Assembly (NCBI GenBank): GCA_003220595.1
Contig: QHSZ01000085.1
Coordinates: forward strand, 1 to 38,752
DNA: 38,752 nt
From: Candidatus Rokuibacteriota bacterium
GTDB taxonomy: Bacteria > Methylomirabilota > Methylomirabilia > Rokubacteriales > CSP1-6
Direction of reading: 5' to 3'
This document shows positions 31,880-38,752 of this stretch, piece by piece. The stretch's first letter is position 1. Every line of letters begins with the position of its first letter. The notes beneath the pieces were generated by a model. That model ran no database searches and had not been told where the DNA came from. It was given only the letters and a program-made list of their open reading frames with translations. Both the position numbers and the translations under genes were made by a program.

Positions 31880-31885
31880 ATCCTA
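31880..31885 (-). promoter_or_regulatory. Candidate extended -10 (TGCTAGGAT, minus strand) for the enolase-superfamily gene
   Basis: On the minus strand TAGGAT is preceded by TG one base upstream, an extended -10. It ends 13 bases before ATG 31866 and overlaps the alternative ATG 31881, which argues for 31866 as the true start. No -35 needed or seen. Confidence 0.4.
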
Positions 31886-31931
31886 GCACGGCAAAGCGGG
31901 CGGTGTGGCGGGGTGGGCGCGACACGGCCGG

Positions 31932-31948
31932 GCCCCCGCCGGGGGGGC
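31932..31948 (-). terminator. GC-only hairpin between two minus-strand genes
   Basis: GCCCCC (31932-31937) pairs with GGGGGC (31943-31948) around GCCGG. It lies downstream of the Pro-rich gene's stop (31992) and before the enolase-type gene, on the minus strand. No T-run; could be a weak terminator. Confidence 0.35.
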
Positions 31949-31966
31949 GGAGGTCAGGCCGGCTTC

Positions 31967-31998
31967 AGCGGATCAGTCGCGGATCAGCGGATCAGTCG
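31967..31998 (+). repeat. AGCGGATCAGTCG direct repeat with 19-bp period
   Basis: The 13-mer AGCGGATCAGTCG occurs at 31967-31979 and 31986-31998; a third partial GCGGATCAG lies between (31979-31987). The second copy covers the stop codon of the Pro-rich gene. It may be a slippage product. Confidence 0.7.
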
Positions 31999-32348
31999 TC
32001 GTGATGACGCCACCCGTGCTTCTGCCAGCGGCCGTGCGTGGCGTGACCCGGCGGCACCCAGACCGGGTATGCCGGCACGTAGTGCACGTAGGTCCGGTAG
32101 TACACGGGGGCCGGGACCTGGTACACGATAGCGGGCGGCGGCGGCACGACGATGACCGGCGGCGGCGGGGCCATCACGACCGGCTGGACGATGGGCGCGG
32201 GGCGCCCGAAGATGCCCGTCCCCGAGATGATCTGGTTGAACACGGCGAACGCGCCCAGGCCCAGGGCGGCGTCGGTGGACGAGCCGGCCAGCGCCACGCC
32301 GGGCAACAGCAGCATCGCGATCAGGACCACGGCAGCCACGCGTCTCAT
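31992..32348 (-). CDS. Small secreted Pro/Val/Tyr-rich protein
   Basis: A 118-residue exported protein. Signal peptide RRVAAVVLIAMLLLPGVALA; mature part begins GSSTDAALGLGAFAVFNQII; then Pro-rich APPPPVIVVPPPPAIVY, Tyr-rich VYYRTYVHYVPAYPVW and a basic/His end HGRWQKHGWRHHDD. The end resembles the HxxxWxxH repeats of small envelope proteins in delta-type bacteria. It may be a surface or matrix protein; function unknown. Strong AAGGAGG ribosome site before ATG 32348. The downstream enolase-type gene starts 125 bases later. Confidence 0.75.
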   Translation of the reverse strand: MRRVAAVVLIAMLLLPGVALAGSSTDAALGLGAFAVFNQIISGTGIFGRPAPIVQPVVMAPPPPVIVVPPPPAIVYQVPAPVYYRTYVHYVPAYPVWVPPGHATHGRWQKHGWRHHDD

Positions 32349-32426
32349 GGCGTTTCCTCCTTGGTGGAGCTGACTGCTAGCCCTTAAGACGCGGCCCCTC
32401 AGCCGTCATTTACCGGCCTGGACTTA

Positions 32427-32456
32427 TTGACGTCCCTGCCTCCCGGGGTCTAGTCT
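32427..32456 (+). promoter_or_regulatory. Sigma-70-like promoter of the aldo-keto reductase gene
   Basis: TTGACG (32427-32432), an 18-base spacer, and TAGTCT (32451-32456). The -35 matches TTGACA at 5 of 6. The hexamer ends nine bases before ATG 32466, so the mRNA leader would be only about 2-4 bases. Confidence 0.55.
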
Positions 32457-32465
32457 CCGCGAGGT

Positions 32466-33362
32466 ATGGATCGGCGCCGGCTCGGCAAGACCGACATGGT
32501 GGCGAGCGTCCTCGGCTTCGGGGGCGCGGAGATCGGTTACCAGGGCGTGAGCGGCCGCACGGTCGCACGGCTCCTCGGCGGCGCGCTGGACGCCGGCCTC
32601 AACGTGATCGACACGGCCGAGTGCTACGAGAACAGCGAGACCCTCATCGGCCGGGCCATCGGCGGGAGGCGGCGCGAGTGCTACCTGTTCACCAAGTGCG
32701 GCCACGCCCGCGGCTGGGCGAGCGAGGATTGGCGGCCCGCCGCGCTCCTCGCCAGCATCGAGCGCAGCCTGCGCCGCCTCGCGACCGACTACCTCGACCT
32801 CGTCCAGCTCCACAGCTGCTCGCTCGCCGAGCTCCGGCGGGGTGACGCGATCGGCGCGCTCGAGCAGGCGCGCCAGCGGGGCCTCACGCGGTACATCGGC
32901 TACAGCGGCGACGGCGAGGCGGCGCGCTATGCGGTCGAGTCCGGCCGCTTCGACACGCTCCAGACCTCCGTCAGCATCGCGGACCAGGAGGCCATCGAGC
33001 TCTCGCTGCCGCTGGCGCGTGAGAGGGCGATGGGCGTCATCGCCAAGCGGCCGCTGGCCAACGCCGCGTGGCGGTACGCGCGGAAGCCGGCCGAGTCCTA
33101 CCACCAGACTTACTGGTCGCGCCTCCGGACGCTCGACTACGAGTTCCTGAAGGCCCCAGGGGACACGGCCGTGGGCACCGCGCTCCGCTTCACGCTCGGC
33201 GTGCCGGGCGTGCACACGGCGATCGTCGGCACCACGAAGGTGGAGCGCTGGCAGCAGAACGCGACGCTGCTCGGCGCCGGCGCGCCGCCGCGGGACGCGT
33301 TCGAGCGGATCCGCGAGCGCTGGCGTGCCGTGGCCGACGCGTCGTGGGTCGGCCAGGTCTGA
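32466..33362 (+). CDS. Aldo/keto reductase
   Basis: A 298-residue NADPH-dependent AKR of the TIM-barrel fold. Catalytic tetrad: D49 in LNVIDTAECY, Y54, K77 in LFTKCGH and H116 in LVQLHSC. RRLGKTDMVASVLGFGGAEIGY is the typical N-terminus; PGVHTAIVGTTKVERWQQN is the cofactor end. Length is normal for bacterial AKRs. A likely promoter with TTGACG and TAGTCT lies so close that translation may be leaderless, though GAGG is adjacent to the ATG. The LLM gene begins one base after its stop (TGACATG), so the two form an operon. Substrate unknown; carbonyl from the LLM reaction is plausible. Confidence 0.92.
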   Translation: MDRRRLGKTDMVASVLGFGGAEIGYQGVSGRTVARLLGGALDAGLNVIDTAECYENSETLIGRAIGGRRRECYLFTKCGHARGWASEDWRPAALLASIERSLRRLATDYLDLVQLHSCSLAELRRGDAIGALEQARQRGLTRYIGYSGDGEAARYAVESGRFDTLQTSVSIADQEAIELSLPLARERAMGVIAKRPLANAAWRYARKPAESYHQTYWSRLRTLDYEFLKAPGDTAVGTALRFTLGVPGVHTAIVGTTKVERWQQNATLLGAGAPPRDAFERIRERWRAVADASWVGQV

Positions 33363-33363
33363 C

Positions 33364-34386
33364 ATGGAGCTGGGGATCTTCGATCATCTCGACCGTCGCG
33401 ACGTGCCGCTCCACGAGCACTACGAGAGCCGGCTGCGTCTCCTCGAGAAGTACGATGCGGCCGGGTTCTCCGCGTATCACCTGGCCGAGCACCATGCGAC
33501 GCCGCTGGGGACGGCGCCGGCGCCGGGGATCTTCCTCGCCGCCGCCACCCAGCGGACCCAGCGCATCCGGCTGGGGCCGTGCGTCTACTGCATGCCGCTC
33601 TACAATCCGCTCCGGCTCATCGAAGAGGTCTGCATGCTCGATCAGCTCTCACGCGGTCGTTTCGACTTCGGCGTGGGCCGGGGCATCGTCCCGTACGAGA
33701 TGGCGTACTTCGACCTGCACCACCTGGAGACGGAGGAGATCTACCTCGAGACGCTCGAGATCGTCCTGCGGGGACTCACGAGCGAGGTCCTCGACCATCG
33801 CGGGCGGCGCTACACGTTCCGCAAGGTGCCGATGGTCCTCCGGCCCTTCCAGCAGCCGCACCCGCCGCTCTGGTACGGCCTCGGCCACCTCGCCGGAGCC
33901 GCGTGGGCGGCGACGAACAAGGTGCACGTCATCACCAACACGACGAGCGAGCGGGCGCGGCCGCTCTTCGAGCGCTACCGCGAGGTGTGGCAGCGCACGC
34001 ACGGCACGGCGCCGATGCCGAAGCTCGGCATGTCGCGCCAGGTGATCGTCGCGCCCACCGAGGCCGAGGCCGAGGCCCTCGCCCGGCCGAACTACGCCGT
34101 CTGGTACGCGAACCTGACCAAGCTCTGGCGCGACTTCAACTCGATCCCCGTCAACTTCGCCCGCGACTTCGACGAGGCGCGCCAGCGGGGCGCCGCCATC
34201 GTGGGGACGCCGGGCCGCGTGCGCGAGGAGATCGAGCGCCAGGTCGCCGAGAGCGGGTGCAGCTACTTCGTCTGCCGGATGATGTTCGGCGACATGGGCG
34301 AGGCCGAGGCGGGCGCCTCGATCGACCTGTTCGCTGCCGAGGTCATGCCGTCCATCGTCAAGCTCGCGCCGTCCTCGGCGGCTTGA
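33364..34386 (+). CDS. LLM class flavin-dependent oxidoreductase (alkanal-monooxygenase-like)
   Basis: A 340-residue luciferase-fold flavoprotein. It begins MELGIFDHLDRRDVPLHEHYESRLRLLEKYDAAGFSAYHLAEHHATPLG; the EHH is the usual substrate-face motif. Also LGPCVYCMPLYNPLRLIEEVCMLDQLSRGRFDFGVGRG and PPLWYGLGH. Length fits the 330-360 norm. It starts one base after the AKR gene and is followed by an NHL propeller 88 bases later. Probable FMNH2-dependent monooxygenase on a ketone or aldehyde; no reductase next door. Third such enzyme in the window with those at 9415 and 26059; they are not near-identical copies. Confidence 0.9.
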   Translation: MELGIFDHLDRRDVPLHEHYESRLRLLEKYDAAGFSAYHLAEHHATPLGTAPAPGIFLAAATQRTQRIRLGPCVYCMPLYNPLRLIEEVCMLDQLSRGRFDFGVGRGIVPYEMAYFDLHHLETEEIYLETLEIVLRGLTSEVLDHRGRRYTFRKVPMVLRPFQQPHPPLWYGLGHLAGAAWAATNKVHVITNTTSERARPLFERYREVWQRTHGTAPMPKLGMSRQVIVAPTEAEAEALARPNYAVWYANLTKLWRDFNSIPVNFARDFDEARQRGAAIVGTPGRVREEIERQVAESGCSYFVCRMMFGDMGEAEAGASIDLFAAEVMPSIVKLAPSSAA

Positions 34387-34474
34387 CTCGGTGCCGCGCC
34401 GCTTCCATACTCCGGCCGCGAACCGTGGCGGGGCGGGGAGCGCGCGGAGCGCGCCGCCGAGGAGGTCTGGCCGC

Positions 34475-35455
34475 ATGCAGACGCAGGCGCTGCGCTACGA
34501 GGTGGTCCCAGGCTGGGAGCAGCTGCCTCCGGGGTACGAGCACCGCGACGTCGCGGGCGTGGCCGTCGACTCGGAGGATCGCGTCTTCCTGATCTGCCGC
34601 GGCGATCATCCGATCATCGTCTACGACCGCACGGGCAAGTTCCTGGGCTCCTGGGGCGGAGGCGAGTTCACCTACCGGACCCACGGCATCACCGTCGGCC
34701 CGGACGAGATGCTCTACTGCACGGACGACGGCAACCACACCGTGCGGAAGTTCACGCCGGACGGGAAGCTTCTGATGACGCTCGGGACCATGAACACGCC
34801 GTCGGCGACCGGCTACGACGGCAAGAACACCGGGAGCGTCGCGCGGCCCGGCGGCCCGTTCAACCGCCCGACGAACCTCGCGGTCGCGCCGACGGGGGAC
34901 CTGTACGTCTCCGACGGCTACGGCAACTGTCGCGTGCACCGGTTCTCGCCGAGCGGCGAGCTCAGACGGTCGTGGGGTGTGCCGGGCGGCGGCCCCGGTC
35001 AGTTCTATCTGCCGCACGGCATCGCCGTCGCCGCGGACGGGCGTGTCTTCGTCTGCGACCGCGAGAACGACCGCATCCAGATCTTCAGCCCGGACGGCGA
35101 GTACCTCGCCGAGTGGACCGACACGCAGCGGCCGACCCACCTGGTGTTCGACGCGCAGGGCCGCGCCTACGTCTCCGAGCTGTGGTGGCACCAGGGCCAG
35201 ACGTCGCAGCGCCACGGGCCCATCCACACGGCGCGCTGCGGCCGGGTGAGCGTCTACGACGGCGCGGGCCGGGTGCTGACGCGGTGGGGCGGCGCCGACG
35301 CCTGCGCGCCCGGGAGCTTCGCGGCGCCGCACGGTCTGGCCGTGGACTCGCGGGGCGACGTCTACGTGAGCGAGGTGACCTGGACGTTCGCGGTGAGCCG
35401 CGGGCTCGCGCCTGCCGGCTGCCACACGTTCCAGAAGTTCGCGCTGAAGACCTGA
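34475..35455 (+). CDS. NHL-repeat beta-propeller protein
   Basis: A 326-residue protein with six NHL-like blades: [129 protein letters not shown], then weaker ones to [18 protein letters not shown]. No signal peptide, so cytosolic, unlike peptidylglycine amidating lyases that share this fold. ATG follows GAGGAGG. The second HpaB gene starts 19 bases after the stop, probably one operon. Could be a lactonase/hydrolase or a binding scaffold for the monooxygenase; activity not assignable. Confidence 0.88.
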   Translation: MQTQALRYEVVPGWEQLPPGYEHRDVAGVAVDSEDRVFLICRGDHPIIVYDRTGKFLGSWGGGEFTYRTHGITVGPDEMLYCTDDGNHTVRKFTPDGKLLMTLGTMNTPSATGYDGKNTGSVARPGGPFNRPTNLAVAPTGDLYVSDGYGNCRVHRFSPSGELRRSWGVPGGGPGQFYLPHGIAVAADGRVFVCDRENDRIQIFSPDGEYLAEWTDTQRPTHLVFDAQGRAYVSELWWHQGQTSQRHGPIHTARCGRVSVYDGAGRVLTRWGGADACAPGSFAAPHGLAVDSRGDVYVSEVTWTFAVSRGLAPAGCHTFQKFALKT

Positions 35456-35474
35456 CCGCCACGGGGGTGCGTCC

Positions 35475-37031
35475 ATGCCCACGGGAGCCACACCGAAGAC
35501 GCTGACGCTGCCGTACACCGGTAAGGAGTTCCTGGCGAGCCTCGACGACGGTCGGGAGGTCTGGATCTACGGCGAGCGCGTCAAGAACATCACCGCGCAC
35601 CCGGCGTTCCAGAACTGCGCCCGGATGCTCGCGCGCCTGTACGACGCGCTCCACGAGGACCACACACGCGGCGCGGGCGTCCTCACCATGCCGACCGACT
35701 GGGGCGGGTTCACGCATCGCTACTTCCGCGCCCCGACGACGCTCCCGGAGCAGGTGGCGGGGCGCGACGCGATCGCCGCGTGGGCGCGCCTCACCTACGG
35801 CTGGCTCGGGCGCTCACCCGACTACAAGGCGGCGTTCCTCGCGACCCTCGGGGCCAACGCGGAGTTCTACGCGCCCTACCAGGAGAACGCCCGGCGCTGG
35901 TATCGGTTCGCGCAGGAGCGCGTGCCGTTCATCAACCACGCGATCATCCACCCCCCGGTGGACCGCAACATGGCGCCCGGTGCAACCGGCGGCCCCACCG
36001 ACCTCTACGCCCACGTCACGAAGGAGACCGACGCGGGCATCCACGTGTCGGGCGCCAAGGTGGTGGCGACGGGCTCCGCGCTGACGCACTTCACCTTCGT
36101 CGCGCATCACGGCCTCATCCCGGTGCAGGGCCGGAACTTCGCGGTCGTGTTCATGGTGCCGACGAACGCGAAGGGCGTGAAGCTGATCTGCCGCGTCTCG
36201 AACGAGATGCGCGCCGCCCTGCTGGGCAGCCCCTTCGACTACCCGCTCTCGAGCCGGCTCGACGAGAACGACGCGATCTTCGTCATGGACGACGTGTTCG
36301 TCCCCTGGGAGGACGTGTTCGTGTACGCCGACGTCGAGAAGGCGAACAACTTCTTCCCGCGCACCGGCTTCCTCCCGCGCGCCCTCATCCACGGCTGCAC
36401 GCGGCTCGCCGTGAAGCTCGATTTCATCACGGGCCTCATGATCAAGGCGACGGAGATCACCGGGTCGCGGACGTTCCGGGGCGTCGAGGCGAACCTCGGC
36501 GAGGTCATCGCGTGGCGCAACATGATCTGGGGACTCTCGGACGCGATGGCGAAGACCGCCGACCCGTGGACGGGCGGTTGCATCCTGCCCGGCATGGAGC
36601 CGGCCGCGGCCTACCAGGTGCTGGCGCCCGAGGCCTACGTCCAGGTGAAGAACCTCATCGAGAAGACCGTGGCGAGCGGGCTCATCTACCTGAACTCACA
36701 CGCGCGCGACTTCAAGACGGCGGAGCTCCGCAAGTACCTCGATCTCTACCTGCGCGGCTCGGGCGGGGTGGACGCGGTGGGCCGGGTCAAGCTGATGAAG
36801 CTCCTGTGGGACGCGATCGGCAGCGAGTTCGGCGGCCGCCACGAGCTCTACGAGATCAATTACTCGGGCAGCCACGAGGAGATCCGGCGCTACGCCCTGT
36901 TCGGCGCGCTCGCGTCGGGCCAGTACGAGCGCTGGAAGCAGTTCGCCGAGACGTGCATGGCCGAGTACGACCTGGACGGCTGGACGGCGAAGGACCTCGT
37001 CAACACGGACGGGATGAGCGCGCGTCGCTGA
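35475..37031 (+). CDS. 4-hydroxyphenylacetate 3-hydroxylase family (HpaB-type) flavin monooxygenase, copy 2
   Basis: A 518-residue FADH2-dependent aromatic hydroxylase subunit, same length as copy 1 (18737-20293) and clearly similar: [101 protein letters not shown] and AEYDLDGW. Differences cluster after the PPVDR block and at the C-terminus, which is shorter in the DLV end here. It follows an NHL propeller by 19 bases and is convergent with an FAH-type gene. No HpaC reductase is in the window. Ortho-hydroxylation of a phenolic acid is the family reaction. Confidence 0.92.
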   Translation: MPTGATPKTLTLPYTGKEFLASLDDGREVWIYGERVKNITAHPAFQNCARMLARLYDALHEDHTRGAGVLTMPTDWGGFTHRYFRAPTTLPEQVAGRDAIAAWARLTYGWLGRSPDYKAAFLATLGANAEFYAPYQENARRWYRFAQERVPFINHAIIHPPVDRNMAPGATGGPTDLYAHVTKETDAGIHVSGAKVVATGSALTHFTFVAHHGLIPVQGRNFAVVFMVPTNAKGVKLICRVSNEMRAALLGSPFDYPLSSRLDENDAIFVMDDVFVPWEDVFVYADVEKANNFFPRTGFLPRALIHGCTRLAVKLDFITGLMIKATEITGSRTFRGVEANLGEVIAWRNMIWGLSDAMAKTADPWTGGCILPGMEPAAAYQVLAPEAYVQVKNLIEKTVASGLIYLNSHARDFKTAELRKYLDLYLRGSGGVDAVGRVKLMKLLWDAIGSEFGGRHELYEINYSGSHEEIRRYALFGALASGQYERWKQFAETCMAEYDLDGWTAKDLVNTDGMSARR

Positions 37032-37034
37032 GCC

Positions 37035-37973
37035 CTACCCGCCCTGCTTCGGCGCGTGCTTGCCCGTCAGCTGCGGCGTCGTCCCTTCGAGCTTCTTCTC
37101 CTGCCGCTCGAGCCGGGTCTCCCGGGCCCAGGTGCGCTTGAGCTCGTCGCGGACCTGCACGCGCAACCGGCCCAGGCGCTCCGCCTCCAGCTCGATCCGG
37201 TCGCCGTCCTGGAAGGCGCTGAGCCCGCGGTGGTTCGTTCCGGTCGCGAGCACGTCGCCGGGCTCGAGCGTGTGAATGGAGGTGACCCACTCGATGCAGC
37301 GCGGGATCCGGTGGGCCATGTCGCTCGTGCTGAAGTTCTGCTTGAGCGTCCCGTTCACCCAGAGTCGTATCTGAAGGCCGTGGGGGTCGGGCACCTCGTC
37401 GGCCGTCACCAGGTAGGGGCCCATCGGCGCGAAGGTGTCGCGCGACTTCATCTGGTAGAAGGTGTTGCCGGCGGGCGGCAAGCCGCGGGCGGAGCCGTCG
37501 ATGAAGTTGGTGTAGCCGAAGACGTAGCTCATGGCCTCCGCCGCGCGCACGTGGGAGGCGCGCCGGCCGATCACCAGCGCCACCTCCGCCTCGCCCTCGA
37601 AGATCGTGGCGGGGACGTCGGGCAGCACCATGGTGTCGCCGTCGCCGATGACGGCGTTCGGGGACTTGTGGAACGCGTTGATGGGCGCGGGCTCGGCGCG
37701 CGTGCCGTCCTCCATGTAGTTCACCGCCATCGCGACGATGTTGTACGGCTTCGGCAGGGGAGGGCGGATCCTGACCTGGCCGACCGGCACGCCCCGGCCC
37801 CGCCCGACCGCGTCCGCCAGGCGCCCCTTGTAGTCGGCGAACCGCTCGATCAGCCCGCTGACGAGATCGTGCGGCCCGGTGTGCGGAATGTCGCGCACCA
37901 CCTGCGACACGTCGACGACCGCGTCGCCCGTGAGCACGCCCAGTCTGAAGTCGTCGAAGAAGAGGAGCTTCAC
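37035..37973 (-). CDS. Fumarylacetoacetate hydrolase (FAH) family protein
   Basis: A 312-residue hydrolase. Metal-binding Glu in FEGEAEVALVIG (E128, E130) and Asp D159 in NFIDGSARG; K176 in QMKSRDTFAPMGPYL and the end ATGTNHRGLSAFQDGDRIELE are FAH signatures. It is longer than HpcE-type minimal enzymes by an N-terminal segment. GTG 37973 starts MKLLFFDDF; the frame runs further up but only over the next gene. Substrates of the family are acylpyruvates or beta-diketones from ring cleavage; decarboxylase or hydratase members also exist. The upstream propeller gene ends four bases before its start, so they form an operon. Convergent with HpaB copy 2. Confidence 0.9.
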   Translation of the reverse strand: MKLLFFDDFRLGVLTGDAVVDVSQVVRDIPHTGPHDLVSGLIERFADYKGRLADAVGRGRGVPVGQVRIRPPLPKPYNIVAMAVNYMEDGTRAEPAPINAFHKSPNAVIGDGDTMVLPDVPATIFEGEAEVALVIGRRASHVRAAEAMSYVFGYTNFIDGSARGLPPAGNTFYQMKSRDTFAPMGPYLVTADEVPDPHGLQIRLWVNGTLKQNFSTSDMAHRIPRCIEWVTSIHTLEPGDVLATGTNHRGLSAFQDGDRIELEAERLGRLRVQVRDELKRTWARETRLERQEKKLEGTTPQLTGKHAPKQGG

Positions 37974-37977
37974 GGCG

Positions 37978-38752
37978 TCACTTCGTGCGATAGACGACGA
38001 GCCGATCGGCGCCGGACTCCGGCGCCCACACCTCGCCGGGGCGCCCGAGGATCTGGCGCACGTTCGCGCCGCCGCGCTCGCTCGGAAACGCCTGGAACTT
38101 CTCGGTCTCCGGGTCGAAGCGGACCATCGCGTTGGCCCCCCAGTCGGAGAGCCAGACCATGTCCTTGTCGTCCACGTAGACGGCATAGGCGCGCGGCGCT
38201 GCGCCGGGGAGCCTCCACGTCTTCCAGGCGCTCGTAGCCGGATCGTAGCGGCTCACGTTCCCCCCGTTCCACTCGCTGACCCAGATCCGGCCCTTCCCGT
38301 CCGACCAGACGCGGCGCGCGCCCTGGTCCTTCGTCGGCGGCTCGATGACCGTGGCGACGCCCGTGTCGAGGTCCACACGCGCGATGTGGCTGCCGGCGAG
38401 CGAGGCGTAGTACACGGCGCCGTCCGGCGTCGTCGCGATGCCGTAGGGACCGCGGCCGCGCGGGGCGTCCCAGACTTGCATCGCGCCGCTCTGCGGGTCG
38501 AGCCGGCCGTAGACGCCGCTCTGGCCGGTAAACCAGACGCGGCCACGCTTGTCAAAGGTCAGCGTGTTGAGGTTCGCGTGACCGCGCGCTTCGGGCAGCG
38601 GCCAGCGCCTCACCGCGCGGGTCTGCGGATCGACGCGGACGATCGCGTTGGTGCCGCCCTCCGTGACCCACGGCGCGCCGTCCGGCCCGACGATCACGCC
38701 GTGCGGGGCGGCGCCCGCGCCGAGCGGGATCAGCTCGACCTTGCCGGTGGCG
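37978..38752 (-). CDS. Streptogramin-lyase-like (Vgb) propeller, partial: 5' end beyond window
   Basis: At least 258 residues, open to the right edge, so the start is outside. Repeats with GxxxxVTE/WFT and IARVDxxT patterns: GAPWVTEGGTNAIVRVDPQTRAVRRWPLP, GRVWFTGQSGVYGRLDPQSGAMQVW, GAVYYASLAGSHIARVDLDTG, GRIWVSEWNGGNVSRYDPATSAW and MVWLSDWGANAMVRFDPETEKFQAFP. This is the virginiamycin B lyase/SMP-30-like seven-bladed fold. The lyase catalytic His cannot be placed confidently. Whether it is secreted depends on the missing N-terminus. FAH gene follows four bases later. Resistance function should not be assumed; most such proteins are uncharacterised. Confidence 0.85.
   Translation of the reverse strand, partial: ATGKVELIPLGAGAAPHGVIVGPDGAPWVTEGGTNAIVRVDPQTRAVRRWPLPEARGHANLNTLTFDKRGRVWFTGQSGVYGRLDPQSGAMQVWDAPRGRGPYGIATTPDGAVYYASLAGSHIARVDLDTGVATVIEPPTKDQGARRVWSDGKGRIWVSEWNGGNVSRYDPATSAWKTWRLPGAAPRAYAVYVDDKDMVWLSDWGANAMVRFDPETEKFQAFPSERGGANVRQILGRPGEVWAPESGADRLVVYRTK

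Noticed and set aside
37974-38186. N-terminal extension of the FAH gene
   Set aside because: The frame overlaps the propeller gene; the family N-terminus starts at GTG 37973.
1-38752. Mobile elements, CRISPR, tRNA or rRNA genes, biosynthetic gene cluster
   Set aside because: No transposase, integrase, direct-repeat/spacer pattern, cloverleaf or rRNA signature was recognised on reading both strands by eye; this is not a computed search.
37978-38752. Antibiotic (streptogramin) resistance gene
   Set aside because: The propeller fold is like virginiamycin B lyase, but the start is missing and the catalytic His could not be placed, so resistance is not supported.

Overview
The window is high-GC, gene-dense bacterial DNA with about 43 protein genes, intergenic gaps mostly under 120 bases, and no rRNA, tRNA, CRISPR array, insertion sequence or integrase that I could see. 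An outer-membrane porin ending in Phe, an RlpA lipoprotein and two sigma-54 activators point to a diderm (Gram-negative-type) bacterium. The mix of catabolic families (two HpaB-type flavin monooxygenases, three luciferase-like oxidoreductases, NIPSNAP, VOC, CMD, FAH and several cytosolic beta-propellers) resembles soil lineages such as Candidatus Rokubacteria/Methylomirabilota. That placement is an inference from gene content, not a computed result.

Layout. 1-5.4 kb: a carboxymuconolactone-decarboxylase (CMD) gene end and a 3-hydroxyisobutyrate-dehydrogenase-like gene, a convergent D-2-hydroxyacid dehydrogenase, a ModA-like binding protein, a small secreted protein, an LVIVD propeller and a second CMD gene ending at a strong bidirectional hairpin. 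5.4-8.7 kb: thioredoxin-like protein, MFS transporter, metallo-beta-lactamase-fold hydrolase, and a MoaD/ThiS-like protein with an unusual tail. 8.8-11.0 kb: a tight NIPSNAP / luciferase-like / Lin0512 / VOC operon. 11.0-14.1 kb: a di-haem cytochrome peroxidase-like gene divergent from an NtrC-type response regulator, with a perfect 16-bp palindrome between them. 14.1-16.8 kb: VOC, DapA-like lyase/aldolase and Asp-box propeller.

16.8-20.3 kb (minus strand): HpaB monooxygenase, MarR-GNAT regulator and EamA exporter; two related dyads 21 bp apart sit at the HpaB stop codon. 20.4-23.4 kb (minus): a small His-rich protein, a porin, a four-helix membrane protein and a degenerate FMN-binding-domain protein, the best candidate here for an undescribed envelope module. 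23.5-26.0 kb: Gfo/Idh/MocA-like protein without its usual catalytic residues, translationally coupled to an oligopeptide-type binding protein. 26.0-28.6 kb (minus): DinB-like protein, SDR, LLM oxidoreductase. 29.1-30.8 kb: a PspF-like sigma-54 activator with a terminator-like hairpin in its leader, then RlpA. 30.8-32.3 kb: enolase-superfamily enzyme and a Pro-rich secreted protein. 32.4-38.75 kb: aldo-keto reductase, LLM oxidoreductase, NHL propeller, second HpaB, then convergent FAH hydrolase and a streptogramin-lyase-like propeller running off the window.

How the genes may work together: HpaB enzymes and luciferase-like flavoproteins would hydroxylate or open aromatic or terpenoid substrates; VOC, CMD, FAH and DapA-like enzymes would process ring-cleavage and beta-keto-acid products; SDR, AKR and hydroxyacid dehydrogenases would handle the alcohol and acid steps; binding proteins, MFS and EamA would move substrates. 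No complete named pathway can be read from the window.
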